Below are positions 41,412 through 49,914 of a DNA stretch of 64,000 nucleotides, one piece after another; position 1 is the stretch's first letter; each line of letters opens with the position of its first letter. Origin of the DNA: an uncultured Hoeflea sp. (GTDB lineage Bacteria; Pseudomonadota; Alphaproteobacteria; Rhizobiales; Rhizobiaceae). The translations under genes were made by a program, and so were the position numbers. Under the pieces are notes generated by a model. It saw nothing but the letters and a program-made list of their open reading frames with translations, was not told the origin of the DNA and did no database searches. The DNA lies in the NCBI RefSeq assembly GCF_947501405.1, contig NZ_CANMVK010000005.1, positions 124,001-188,000 on the forward strand, written 5' to 3'.

Positions 41412-41452
41412 TTGAACAGACCGGTACATTTTTCCCTGTTCGGAGCTTTTTG
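41412..41452 (+). terminator. Terminator-like hairpin without an upstream gene
   Basis: GCTTGAACAG pairs with CTGTTCGGAGC (one bulge), followed by TTTTT. As no gene precedes it for 700 bases, it may end a small RNA. Confidence 0.4.
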
Positions 41453-41598
41453 ATGTGGTAAGGCATGTCTCGTCCGGCCCGTTGGCGACGGATGAATTTG
41501 CGCGACACTGGCGCTGCCCGATTGCGGTTGCGGATGATCGTGCCGGTGTTGAATGCACGGCGCGCGATGCCGCGGCGAAGACCCTGTAACGGACACCG

Positions 41599-44500
41599 AT
41601 GCCCGCTTCCCACAGTCCAGAGCCATTGATTTTGACCGGCCGCGGAGTCACTGCCGTGCTTGGGCCGACCAATACCGGCAAAACCCATTACGCGATCGAG
41701 CGCATGGCGTCGCACTCCTCGGGGGTGATCGGCCTGCCGCTGAGGCTGCTGGCGCGCGAGGTTTATGGCCGCATGGTCGACAAGGTCGGCGCACAACACG
41801 TTTCGCTGGTCACCGGTGAGGAAAAGATCACGCCGCCCGGTGCGCGTTATTCAGTCTGCACGGTCGAGGCGATGCCACAGCAGACCAATGCGGCCTTCGT
41901 TGCCATCGACGAAGTCCAGATCGCCGGTGATCTCGAACGCGGGCATGTTTTCACCGACCGGATCCTCTCTCTGAGGGGGCGCGAGGAAACGCTGCTTCTG
42001 GGGTCGGCCACGGTGCGCGGCATTCTTGAACAATTGTTGCCAGGCATCATGATTATCGAACGGCCGCGATTGTCGGAGCTGCATTACGCCGGTTCGAAAA
42101 AGATCACACGGTTGCCGCGGCGCTCGGCGATCGTGGCGTTTTCGGCCGATGAGGTCTATGCGATCGCCGAACTTGTGCGCCGGCAGCGCGGCGGTGCGGC
42201 GGTGGTGCTGGGCGCGCTCAGCCCGCGCACCCGTAACGCCCAGGTGGAGCTCTATCAGAACGGTGATGTCGACTATCTGGTGGCGACTGACGCCATTGGC
42301 ATGGGCCTCAATCTCGATGTCGATCATGTGGCTTTCGCTCAGGAACGCAAATTTGACGGCCACACCTACCGGCAACTGACAGCCTCGGAGTTCGGGCAGA
42401 TCGCCGGGCGCGCCGGGCGACATCTGCGTGACGGCACATTCGGGGTCACCGGGCAGGTCGCACCGCTGCCCGACGAGCTTGTCGAGCGGCTCGAAAGCCA
42501 CGTCTTCGAACCGGTGCGCATCCTGCAATGGCGATCCAAGCAACTCGATTTCTCGTCATTGAAGACGCTGCAGACGAGCCTGGAGCAGGTTCCCTCGATC
42601 CGCGGCCTGACCCGCGCCCTGCCTGCGGTGGATCAGCGCGCACTTGAGCATCTGATCAATGATTTCGAAGTGCGCGATCTCGCCAGCACGCGCGACAATG
42701 TGGCGACGCTGTGGGATGTCTGTGCGCTCCCCGATTACCGCCGGATCGCGCCGGCGCAGCATGCCGATCTTATCGCCACCATCTATGGGGATCTGATCCG
42801 CCGCGGCTCCGTGAACGAGGATTTTCTGGCCGAACAGGTGCGCCGGACCGACTCCACGGACGGCGAAATTGACACATTATCGGCGCGGATCTCGCAGATC
42901 AGAACCTGGACTTATGTTTCCAACAGACCGCAATGGCTTGCCGATCCGACACACTGGCAGGAAAAGACGCGCGAAATCGAAGATCGATTGTCCGATGCGT
43001 TGCATGAAAGGTTGACGAAACGCTTTGTTGATCGCAGGACATCTGTGCTCATGAGGCGCCTGAGAGAGAACGCGATGCTCGAAGCTGAAATTAGTGTAAA
43101 CGGTGACGTCTTTGTTGAAGGTCATCATGTCGGCCAGCTGGCCGGGTTCCGGTTCGTGGCGGATGCCTCGGCGGAGGGGCCGGACGCCAAGGCGGTGATC
43201 GCCGCGGCGCAAAAGGCGCTGGCGCTGGAATTCGAGGCGCGGGCAGCACGGCTGCACGCATCGGGGAACTCTGATTTTGCGATCGGCGCGGATGGCACGG
43301 TGCGCTGGCTGGGCGATCCCGTCGCAAAGCTGGCGACCGGCGATCATGTGCTCAAGCCGCGGACGATCCTGCTTGCCGATGAGCAACTTTCAGGCGGCGC
43401 ACGTGATCTGGTGGCGGCGCGGATTGATCGTTTCGTCAATCACCACATCGCCACCGTGCTCAAGCCGCTTGACGATCTCACCCGGGCCGAGGATCTAGAC
43501 GGGCTGGCGCGTGGACTGGCATTCCGGCTTGCGGAAAGCCTTGGCATCCTGTTCCGCCGCGACGTGGCAGAGATGATCAAGGATCTCGACCAACCCGCAC
43601 GAGCGGGTTTGCGTAAATACGGGATCCGGTTTGGCGCCTACCATATCTTCATGCCTGCGCTGCTAAAGCCTGCACCGGCGGAACTGGTGACATTGTTGTG
43701 GGCGCTGGCCAATGACGGGTTTACCAAGTCGGGCTATGGCGACGTCACCCCGCTCCTGGCGGCCGGACGGACTTCGGTCGCCACCGATCCGGAAATCGAC
43801 CGCGAATTCTACCGGCTGGCAGGATTCCGGTTTCTCGGCAAGCGCGCGGTGCGTATCGACATTCTCGAGCGGTTGGCGGATTTGATCCGTCCAGCGCTGC
43901 AATGGAAGCCCGGCGCATCGACCGCACGCCCTGAAGCCGCCTATGACGGCCGCCGCTTCATCACCACAACGGGGATGCTGTCGATTCTTGGCGCGACCCA
44001 GGATGACATCGAGGAAATACTCAAGGGGCTGGGTTACCGCGCCGATGCGGTGCCCGCCGAGGAAGCGCAAGCCCATTTGGCCACGCTCGAGGCGGCCCAG
44101 GCTGAAAGCTCCTCTGATCAGGGTCCCGTGGTCGAGGTGGTGGTGTCGCGCACCGCAGCCGACCGGCCGCTGAAACCGGCTGCTGACGCCGCTGCTGCGC
44201 AGACCGCGCCGGTTGCTGAAGATGCGAATGCTGAAACCGCGACGGCGACAGGAAGCGAGACATCCGAGCCGGCGGCTGCGATTGCGCAGGAAACGGCGCC
44301 CACAAATGATGCGCCTGCCGAGCAAGAGGTAGCGACATCCGATACCAATACGGACGGCGCGGCTGAGGCCGAGCCGGCAGCAGCGCAAGAGGCCCCGGCA
44401 TCCGATACAGATTCCGGGTCTGGAGACGTTCCGGCTGCTGGCGATGCCGTACCGGCAGAGGTTGCCGATACCGCCGCGGCCGCGGATCCGACCATGCAGG

Positions 44501-44916
44501 CAGAGGCCGTCGATCAAGCTGCCGCAACCCCGGAAACCGGCGACGAGGCGGAAGCGCCGCGGCCGGTCTTGCTGTGGCGTCCCGGTGGCCGCCAGGATGG
44601 ACAACAGCGCGGGCAACGCGGTCCGCGTCATGGTGCCGGTGAAGGCCGCGGCCGCCGCGATGACGGCAAGCAGGGCAGTGGCGATGGCGAGAGCCGATCC
44701 GGCAAGGGCCATCGCGGAAAGCCGGGACATCAGGGTAAGCCCGGTGGCAAGGGCGGTTTTGGCAAGGGCGGCTCCGGAAAGGGCGGCTCGCACAAGGACG
44801 GCAGCGGAAAGGGCGGCTCACGGCCCCATGACCGGGCGCCGCGCAGGGAAAAGCCCATCGATCCGGATTCACCTTTCGCGGCTCTGGCGGCCCTCAAGGA
44901 CAAGCTGAAGAAGTAG
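41599..44916 (+). CDS. SUV3-like superfamily 2 RNA helicase with low-complexity C-terminal tail
   Basis: The 1105-residue protein has helicase motif I 'GPTNTGKT' (22-29), motif II 'DEVQ' (104-107), motif III 'GSAT' (135-138) and motif VI 'QIAGRAGR' (267-274). DEVQ with this spacing matches SUV3, the mitochondrial degradosome helicase. A middle region (about 380-830) is conserved in alphaproteobacterial 'helicase-related' proteins. An Ala/Glu-rich acidic stretch follows (about 840-985). A Gly/Lys/Arg tail with 'GKGG' repeats (about 1000-1075) then leads to a final helix 'SPFAALAALKDKLKK'. The tail probably binds RNA. The S4-domain gene follows 24 bp later, consistent with an RNA-processing unit. 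The start ATG is the only one giving the usual N-terminus. Confidence 0.9.
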   Translation: MPASHSPEPLILTGRGVTAVLGPTNTGKTHYAIERMASHSSGVIGLPLRLLAREVYGRMVDKVGAQHVSLVTGEEKITPPGARYSVCTVEAMPQQTNAAFVAIDEVQIAGDLERGHVFTDRILSLRGREETLLLGSATVRGILEQLLPGIMIIERPRLSELHYAGSKKITRLPRRSAIVAFSADEVYAIAELVRRQRGGAAVVLGALSPRTRNAQVELYQNGDVDYLVATDAIGMGLNLDVDHVAFAQERKFDGHTYRQLTASEFGQIAGRAGRHLRDGTFGVTGQVAPLPDELVERLESHVFEPVRILQWRSKQLDFSSLKTLQTSLEQVPSIRGLTRALPAVDQRALEHLINDFEVRDLASTRDNVATLWDVCALPDYRRIAPAQHADLIATIYGDLIRRGSVNEDFLAEQVRRTDSTDGEIDTLSARISQIRTWTYVSNRPQWLADPTHWQEKTREIEDRLSDALHERLTKRFVDRRTSVLMRRLRENAMLEAEISVNGDVFVEGHHVGQLAGFRFVADASAEGPDAKAVIAAAQKALALEFEARAARLHASGNSDFAIGADGTVRWLGDPVAKLATGDHVLKPRTILLADEQLSGGARDLVAARIDRFVNHHIATVLKPLDDLTRAEDLDGLARGLAFRLAESLGILFRRDVAEMIKDLDQPARAGLRKYGIRFGAYHIFMPALLKPAPAELVTLLWALANDGFTKSGYGDVTPLLAAGRTSVATDPEIDREFYRLAGFRFLGKRAVRIDILERLADLIRPALQWKPGASTARPEAAYDGRRFITTTGMLSILGATQDDIEEILKGLGYRADAVPAEEAQAHLATLEAAQAESSSDQGPVVEVVVSRTAADRPLKPAADAAAAQTAPVAEDANAETATATGSETSEPAAAIAQETAPTNDAPAEQEVATSDTNTDGAAEAEPAAAQEAPASDTDSGSGDVPAAGDAVPAEVADTAAAADPTMQAEAVDQAAATPETGDEAEAPRPVLLWRPGGRQDGQQRGQRGPRHGAGEGRGRRDDGKQGSGDGESRSGKGHRGKPGHQGKPGGKGGFGKGGSGKGGSHKDGSGKGGSRPHDRAPRREKPIDPDSPFAALAALKDKLKK

Positions 44917-44940
44917 ACATGGGCGGACAGGACGGCCTTT

Positions 44941-45333
44941 ATGGTTGAACCGGCACGGCAGCGGATCGACAAATGGCTGTTTTTTGCCCGCGTGCTCAAA
45001 TCGCGAACCCTTGCGGGCAAATTCGTCGCGTCCGGCCATGTCAGGGTCAATCGTGAGAAGATCGATCAGCCGAGTTTTCTGGTCAAGCCGGACGATGTGC
45101 TGACGCTTTCGCTGGAGCGGCGGATTCTGGTGCTCAGGATCGTCGGCTGCGGGCATCGTCGAGGCCCCGCGCCGGAGGCCCAGGCGTTGTATGAGGATCT
45201 TACTCCCAAGCCTGCGCCCAAAGGTGAGAGCGCGCCGGCGGCACAGGCCGAGCGGGAGCCCGGCGCCGGCCGGCCGACCAAACGCGACCGCCGCAAGATC
45301 GACCGTTTGCGCGCGCCGGATACCGACCATTAA
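44941..45333 (+). CDS. S4 domain RNA-binding protein (HSP15-like)
   Basis: The 130-residue protein has an S4 fold in the first 60 residues ('RIDKWLFFARVLKSRTLAGKFVASGHVRVN', key 'RIDKWLFFARVLKSR'). The tail is basic and Pro/Ala-rich. HSP15 binds stalled 50S subunits carrying tRNA and helps recycle them, and heat shock raises it. It lies 24 bp after the helicase, likely one transcript. rpoH2 is two genes further on. Confidence 0.88.
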   Translation: MVEPARQRIDKWLFFARVLKSRTLAGKFVASGHVRVNREKIDQPSFLVKPDDVLTLSLERRILVLRIVGCGHRRGPAPEAQALYEDLTPKPAPKGESAPAAQAEREPGAGRPTKRDRRKIDRLRAPDTDH

Positions 45334-45606
45334 AAGCCAGACCGGCGGCCTTTCTTGCCAAGCGGCGGGGGTTATGGGGCGCAATCTGCCAGGCGTTCGT
45401 CAGCGACCTTTGAGCGCATGGTCCGAGATATCTTGCCAAGAGCTGTCAAAGCCGGTACCTCACCGCCGTTGTTTGCGAATTCGTTGTCTTTTGGAAGATT
45501 ATTCCTTGAGCGCGGGCGCGCGGACATGAATAGACGGGTCTGTGGAAAAACAGCCCGTCCGAACGGGCCGCAAAGGCGCGCTTGCGCCGAACGCCAGGAG
45601 ACCGAG

Positions 45607-45945
45607 ATGACCTATGTGGTGACCGACAATTGCATCCGCTGCAAATTCATGGATTGCGTTGAAGTCTGCCCCGTCGATTGTTTCTACGAAGGCGAGAACA
45701 TGCTGGTGATCCATCCCGACGAGTGCATCGATTGCGGCGTGTGCGAACCTGAATGCCCGGCCGAGGCGATCAAGCCCGACACCGAACCGGGCATGGAGAA
45801 ATGGCTCGAAGTGAACACCGAATATGCCGACAAATGGCCCAACATCACCGTCAAGCGAGACGCTCCGGACGATGCCAAGGAGTTTGACGGCAAGGCAAAC
45901 AAGTTGGAGCAATACTTCTCGCCCGAGCCGGGCGAAGGCGATTGA
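45607..45945 (+). CDS. fdxA: Seven-iron ferredoxin FdxA
   Basis: The 112-residue ferredoxin carries two cluster motifs. The first is '[17 protein letters not shown]' (Cys9, 12, 17, 21, 25) and the second '[12 protein letters not shown]'. This matches the [3Fe-4S]/[4Fe-4S] FdxA of rhizobia. The C-terminal extension ('[18 protein letters not shown]') is typical. I chose the ATG at 45607, seven bases after AGGAG. It serves as a low-potential electron carrier, with partners unknown. The fdxA-carD-rpoH order is conserved among Rhizobiales. Confidence 0.96.
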   Translation: MTYVVTDNCIRCKFMDCVEVCPVDCFYEGENMLVIHPDECIDCGVCEPECPAEAIKPDTEPGMEKWLEVNTEYADKWPNITVKRDAPDDAKEFDGKANKLEQYFSPEPGEGD

Positions 45946-46359
45946 GCCAGGGCGCCTGGTTCAAATTACTGTTGCAACGCAACAATTTGCACCGCGGCGG
46001 GCCGGCATGGTTAACCAAATATTGACAAAGTGGCGGGCGGGCTGCGTGGGTCCGCGCGCAAATCATTGATTTCCGCCATTTTTTGTGATAGATTCCATAA
46101 TACTGACATCTTCAAGGCGCCGTCAGGGCGAAACAAGAAACAAAAGCGGAAGCAAACGTCCTCCATTGCGGTGACCCCATTTCTCTCAGCCATCATGCTG
46201 TTGGAACGGCACAAGCCGCGCTTCGTTTGCCCTTTTTTGACTGGTTTCGTTGGTGCCCCGGGGGTGACAGCTGACGCGCAGTGGCGCGCGCAGGACCTGT
46301 TCGGGCAACCCCGCCCGTCTCCCAGCGTCCGATTCCGTAACAGGGAGTTTTGAACACGT
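45946..46359 (+). other. 414-bp control region before carD
   Basis: No gene is seen. It holds an EcfG-type promoter at 46203-46227, and GTTGC-AAC-GCAAC near 45973. Upstream of 46100 it is AT-rich, with a TTGACA at 46022 but no good matching -10. Confidence 0.6.
46203..46227 (+). promoter_or_regulatory. EcfG (RpoE2)-type promoter of carD
   Basis: GGAAC (46203-46207), 16 bases, then CGTT (46224-46227). The start site would be near 46234, giving a leader of about 125 bases before carD. Confidence 0.75.
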
Positions 46360-46929
46360 ATGACAACCCAGCAAAAAAAATCTTCGCAGAGACAGGGTTT
46401 CAAGACCGGTGAATCGATCGTCTATCCGGCGCATGGCGTCGGCCAGATTGTCGCCATCGAGGAGCAGGAAGTGGCCGGCCACAAGCTCGAGCTGTTCGTG
46501 ATCGATTTCGACAAGGACAAGATGCGCCTCAAGGTGCCGGTTGCCAAGGCGTCAAGCATCGGCATGCGCAAATTGTCGGAGACGGATTTCGTCGAGCGGG
46601 CCTTGAAGGTCGTACAAGGCCGCGCCCGGGTCAAGCGCACCATGTGGTCGCGCCGCGCGCAAGAATATGACGCCAAGATCAATTCCGGTGATCTGATTTC
46701 GATCGCCGAAGTGGTTCGCGATCTCTATCGTGCCGAAAATCAGCCGGAGCAATCCTATTCCGAGCGCCAGCTCTATGAAGCTGCGCTTGACCGGATGGCC
46801 CGCGAACTGGCTGCGGTCAACAAGATGTCCGACACCGAGGCGGTGCGGCTGATCGAGACCAACCTCAACAAGGGGCCTAAGCGCGGCAAGGCCAATGATG
46901 AGGACGGCGCACAGGAAGAAGCCGCCTGA
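46360..46929 (+). CDS. carD: CarD family transcriptional regulator
   Basis: The 189-residue protein has a CarD/TRCF RNA-polymerase-interacting domain at about 15-75 ('FKTGESIVYPAHGVGQIVAIEEQE', key 'VYPAHGVGQI'). A helical C-terminal domain follows, with the conserved Trp in 'MWSRRAQEYDAKINSGD'. CarD binds the RNA polymerase beta subunit and stabilises open complexes, and influences rRNA and stress transcription. An EcfG-type promoter upstream suggests stress induction. It is followed 395 bp later by rpoH2. Confidence 0.95.
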   Translation: MTTQQKKSSQRQGFKTGESIVYPAHGVGQIVAIEEQEVAGHKLELFVIDFDKDKMRLKVPVAKASSIGMRKLSETDFVERALKVVQGRARVKRTMWSRRAQEYDAKINSGDLISIAEVVRDLYRAENQPEQSYSERQLYEAALDRMARELAAVNKMSDTEAVRLIETNLNKGPKRGKANDEDGAQEEAA

Positions 46930-46955
46930 CGCCAACTTCTATCGGTAAAACTTCA

Positions 46956-46987
46956 AAACCCGGGCCGCCCCTGTGCGACCCGGGTTT
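46956..46987 (+). terminator. Hairpin after carD
   Basis: AAACCCGGG and CCCGGGTTT form a perfect 9-bp stem with a 14-base loop. The following ATTGCG is not a clean T-run, so termination may be partial. Confidence 0.5.
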
Positions 46988-47147
46988 ATTGCGTCCTCTG
47001 TTTGCCAGGACTGTCACCTGTGCGCGATTTCGGCTGATGCTGATACGGTTGTGACCGGGCTGGCAAGGCCGGGGTATGGCCTTTGTGATCCGTGGAGCGT
47101 GTTTGTTTGTCTGGCTATGAGGTTGCAGCTGATTCCACGCATCGGCG

Positions 47148-47172
47148 GGAACCATCGCCTCCTTCGTACGTT
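47148..47172 (+). promoter_or_regulatory. EcfG (RpoE2)-type promoter of rpoH2
   Basis: GGAAC (47148-47152), 16 bases, then CGTT (47169-47172), about 150 bases before rpoH2. It matches the Sinorhizobium RpoE2 consensus GGAAC-N18-TT; rpoH2 is a known RpoE2 target there. Confidence 0.85.
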
Positions 47173-47324
47173 GATCTCCGCAACAGCGGGAATCCGTTCG
47201 GCTCTCGCGCGCGTGTGCACTGCCCGGTCAGGTCAAGGGCCGATCACATTGATGTCATCGCCCGTGATGATCCGAATTCCGGCCAACGGCGTAACATGAG
47301 GAGAACAAAGATCAGGAGGCCGTT

Positions 47325-48188
47325 ATGACAGCGACAACCGCAAATCGGAACATGGTACGCGCGGCCATGGCGGCACCCTATCTTGAACGCGGCGAGGAGC
47401 ATGACCTCGCGGTGGCCTGGAAAGACCATAAAGACCAGGATGCGCTGAACAAAATCACCATGGCGCATATGCGGCTGGTGATTTCAATGGCGGCCAAATT
47501 CCGCAATTTCGGGTTGCCGATGAACGATCTCATCCAGGAGGGTCATGTCGGGCTGCTCGAGGCTGCGTCGCGGTTCGAGCCCGAGCGCGATGTGCGGTTC
47601 TCCACCTATGCGACCTGGTGGATCCGGGCGTCGATCCAGGACTACATCCTGCGCAACTGGTCGATCGTGCGCGGCGGAACAAGCTCGGCGCAGAAGGCAT
47701 TGTTTTTCAATCTGCGGCGTTTGCGGGCGCGACTGGCGCAGGGCGATCCGACACTTACCGACAGCGCGATCCATCGTCAGATCGCCGATACATTGGGTGT
47801 TCGCGTCAAGGACGTGGCGGTGATGGATGTGCGGCTGTCGGGCTCGGATTCCTCGCTCAATGCACCGATGTCGGATGGCGAATCCGGCGCATCCTCGGAC
47901 CGGATGGATTTTCTCAAAAGCGAAGAGCCGCTGCCCGACGAACAGGTGTCGGTGATGATTGACGAAGAGCGGCGCAATTCCTGGCTTGGCGATGCGCTGC
48001 GCACGCTCAATCCGCGCGAGTTGCGCATCATCCGCGAGCGGCGGCTGGCCGAAGACGGTGCCACGCTGGAAGCGCTTGGCACGGCGCTGGGCATTTCCAA
48101 GGAGAGGGTGCGGCAAATCGAAAATCGCGCTCTCGAGAAGCTGCGCGTTGTGCTGTCGAGCCAGACACCGGAAATCGCCAGTCTCTGA
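47325..48188 (+). CDS. rpoH2: Heat-shock-type sigma factor RpoH2
   Basis: The 287-residue sigma-32 family factor has region 2 'NDLIQEGHVGLLEAASRFEPERDVRFSTYATWWIRASIQDYIL' (key 'DLIQEGHVGL' and 'STYATWWIR'). The RpoH box shows as 'QKALFFNLRRLR', and region 4 carries 'LGISKERVRQIENRALEKLR' (20 residues). The box variant and the acidic insert 'SGSDSSLNAPMSDGE' fit the RpoH2 paralogue rather than RpoH1. It is upregulated by EcfG in Sinorhizobium, and an EcfG promoter is present here. It ends convergent with the M48 protease. Confidence 0.93.
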   Translation: MTATTANRNMVRAAMAAPYLERGEEHDLAVAWKDHKDQDALNKITMAHMRLVISMAAKFRNFGLPMNDLIQEGHVGLLEAASRFEPERDVRFSTYATWWIRASIQDYILRNWSIVRGGTSSAQKALFFNLRRLRARLAQGDPTLTDSAIHRQIADTLGVRVKDVAVMDVRLSGSDSSLNAPMSDGESGASSDRMDFLKSEEPLPDEQVSVMIDEERRNSWLGDALRTLNPRELRIIRERRLAEDGATLEALGTALGISKERVRQIENRALEKLRVVLSSQTPEIASL

Positions 48189-48278
48189 CTTCAGGTCCTT
48201 GGTCCATCGGTTCCGGAGCCGGGCTTCTGCGCCGCCCGGAAGCCCGGGCGAGCACCAAGACCAGGTGCGGCGCCAGTT

Positions 48279-48329
48279 AATGCATGTCGCGCTCAATTGG
48301 ATTCAATTGAGTGATAACGTACATGCATT
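48279..48329. other. Nested inverted repeat between rpoH2 and the M48 gene
   Basis: An outer 9-bp pair, AATGCATGT (48279-48287) and ACATGCATT (48321-48329), encloses the 20-bp palindrome CTCAATTGGATTCAATTGAG (48292-48311). It may be a structured RNA 3' end or an operator. No T-run follows. Confidence 0.6.
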
Positions 48330-48342
48330 CTTTCAAAGTGTT

Positions 48343-48378
48343 ACAGCGCCGCGCATCCGATTGGATGCGCGGCGCTGT
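48343..48378. terminator. 16-bp perfect hairpin between convergent rpoH2 and M48 genes
   Basis: ACAGCGCCGCGCATCC pairs exactly with GGATGCGCGGCGCTGT around a GATT loop. It is very stable and lies 9 bases past the M48 stop. There is no T-run, so it may act as a bidirectional 3'-end stabiliser or a Rho-linked terminator. Confidence 0.6.
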
Positions 48379-48387
48379 AGTCATTGT

Positions 48388-49914
48388 CTATCTGTCGCTG
48401 ACGATCTTGACCTTCTGGCCCGGACTCAATGTCGCGCCCGGCGGCAGTGCGTTGAGCAGGCGGAACAGCTCCACCTTGCGATCGACACCGCGCATTCGGG
48501 CCGCCAGCGAACCTACGGTGTCGCCTTGGGAAATCGTCACGATGCGAATCCGCAGCGGCTCAAGTGAGCGGATCTCGCTTGCCGACATCTTGCGAAAGCT
48601 GGACCGGACCACCGACGCGGTGGCGTCGAGCTCGTTGCTGCCATTCGGCGCGGCGGTCAGGAACCTGTAGATCCGGTCCTTGAGCCGGATCACGGTGATG
48701 TCAAAATCCCATTTGTCGGCCCTGGCGCGTGCCGTGGCCGCCGACAGGCCGCCAATGCGGGTCTGACGGATAGAGCTTTCGTCCAGACCCGTAACCCATC
48801 CGCTGGCGATGTACTCGGCTAGCGACTGTCGCCCGGTGATTGTCACGCCATCGAAGCGGATCGCCAGATCGCGCGGGCCGGTGGCGTGGACGGCGTCGGC
48901 GTTGTTGTCGATCTTGAAGCCGGGAGGAACCGAAAAGCGGATGCCGAGCACCGGATGCAGGAAATCGGTGCCCCGGACATACCCCTCATTGGGGCTGTCG
49001 CCGAACAACAGCCCGTTAATGCCAGAAAGATAGTAGTCGCGGCCGCGGTCGCCCACGCCCTCAGGCCCGAATGCCCTGGCGTGGCTCTTGGCCAGTTCCA
49101 CCCGCTGCGGCGCATTGGGGTGGCTTGCAAGAAAATCGAGGCTGGCGTCGGTGTCCGGGTCCACGGCATTGAAGCGCTGATTGGCGTTCATGGATTCAAG
49201 GAATCGGGCGGCGGCAAAGGGATCGTACCCTGCCTGGCCGAGCATCCGGACGCCGATGACATCGGCCTGAAGCTCCTGATTGCGGGAAAAGGCGGCGAGC
49301 GAAAGCTTGCCGCGGGCCACCACCTGACGTCCGGCGAGCGAATTGGAAAACAGCTCCTCGGCCACCTGGCCGGCCAGTTCGACTTCCTGCTCCCGGCGCT
49401 GGCGCTCCAGCCCGTGATTGGCTGTAACATGAGCCATTTCATGGGACAGGACCGCGGCAACCTCGGAGGCGTCGTTGGCCAGCGCCAACAGGCCGCGGGT
49501 AACGTACAGATAGCCGCCGGGCAGTGCAAAGGCGTTGACCGCAGGGGAGTTTAACACCGTGATGCGGTAGGCCTGCTTCGGGTTTTCCGACACCAGTGTC
49601 AGCGCGCCGACGATACGGGCCACCAGCCGTTCGGTCTTGGGGTCGCGAAACTCGCCGCCATAGCTGGCGATGATCCGCGGATGCTCGCGGGCGCCGATGC
49701 GGGTGCGCGGATCGGAGGCTGCGGCTTTTTCGGCGGTCTGCGGCGTATCAGAGGGGGTGAGGCTGGGTTCGTAGAAGTCGACGCCCAGCGTCTGGCAGCC
49801 CGCAAGCGTCAGCGCGGCACCCAATAGTGCAACGCTTGCCAGCGGCGCCGTACGCCGGCGCGGCGTAGCCCGGGGGGCAGTCAAGCTATCAAGGGGCGCT
49901 GCGGTTTTGGCCAT
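48388..49914 (-). CDS. M48 family metalloprotease lipoprotein with LysM domain
   Basis: The 508-residue protein starts at the ATG at 49914. The signal peptide ends in the lipobox 'LTLAGC' (Cys40), so it is a lipoprotein. The zinc motif HEMAH (158-162) is followed by the third ligand Glu further on ('QELQADVIGVRML'). The C-terminal 50 residues are a LysM domain ('VTISQGDTVGSLAARM', 'LNALPPGATLSPGQKVKIV') that binds peptidoglycan. Related to the outer-membrane quality-control protease BepA, but with LysM in place of TPRs. Likely envelope stress role. It is convergent with rpoH2. Confidence 0.93.
   Translation of the reverse strand: MAKTAAPLDSLTAPRATPRRRTAPLASVALLGAALTLAGCQTLGVDFYEPSLTPSDTPQTAEKAAASDPRTRIGAREHPRIIASYGGEFRDPKTERLVARIVGALTLVSENPKQAYRITVLNSPAVNAFALPGGYLYVTRGLLALANDASEVAAVLSHEMAHVTANHGLERQRREQEVELAGQVAEELFSNSLAGRQVVARGKLSLAAFSRNQELQADVIGVRMLGQAGYDPFAAARFLESMNANQRFNAVDPDTDASLDFLASHPNAPQRVELAKSHARAFGPEGVGDRGRDYYLSGINGLLFGDSPNEGYVRGTDFLHPVLGIRFSVPPGFKIDNNADAVHATGPRDLAIRFDGVTITGRQSLAEYIASGWVTGLDESSIRQTRIGGLSAATARARADKWDFDITVIRLKDRIYRFLTAAPNGSNELDATASVVRSSFRKMSASEIRSLEPLRIRIVTISQGDTVGSLAARMRGVDRKVELFRLLNALPPGATLSPGQKVKIVSDR

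Larger units (their letters stand above)
40715..41598 (+). other. Long structured intergenic region before the SUV3-like helicase gene
   Basis: No credible gene lies in these 884 bases. Between 40962 and 41393 there are five GTTAACG sites (40962, 41118, 41150, 41230 and 41387), a 16-bp perfect palindrome (41145-41160), a roughly 74-bp repeat in two copies, and eight GANTC sites between 41082 and 41366. A terminator-like hairpin at 41412-41452 suggests a transcript ends there. No DnaA boxes are seen, so a replication origin is not supported. Confidence 0.6.
46930..47324 (+). other. 395-bp control region between carD and rpoH2
   Basis: No gene is seen. It holds a hairpin after carD (46956-46987) and an EcfG-type promoter at 47148-47172. 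AGGAGG directly precedes the rpoH2 ATG. Confidence 0.6.

Noticed and set aside
40715-41598. Chromosomal replication origin, because of palindromes and GANTC clustering
   Set aside because: No DnaA boxes (TTATCCACA-like), no AT-rich unwinding stretch and no hemE, dnaA or parAB neighbours.
48311-48670. Open frame of 119 codons on the plus strand
   Set aside because: It runs antisense through the end of the M48 protease gene, lacks a ribosome site and has no recognisable protein features.
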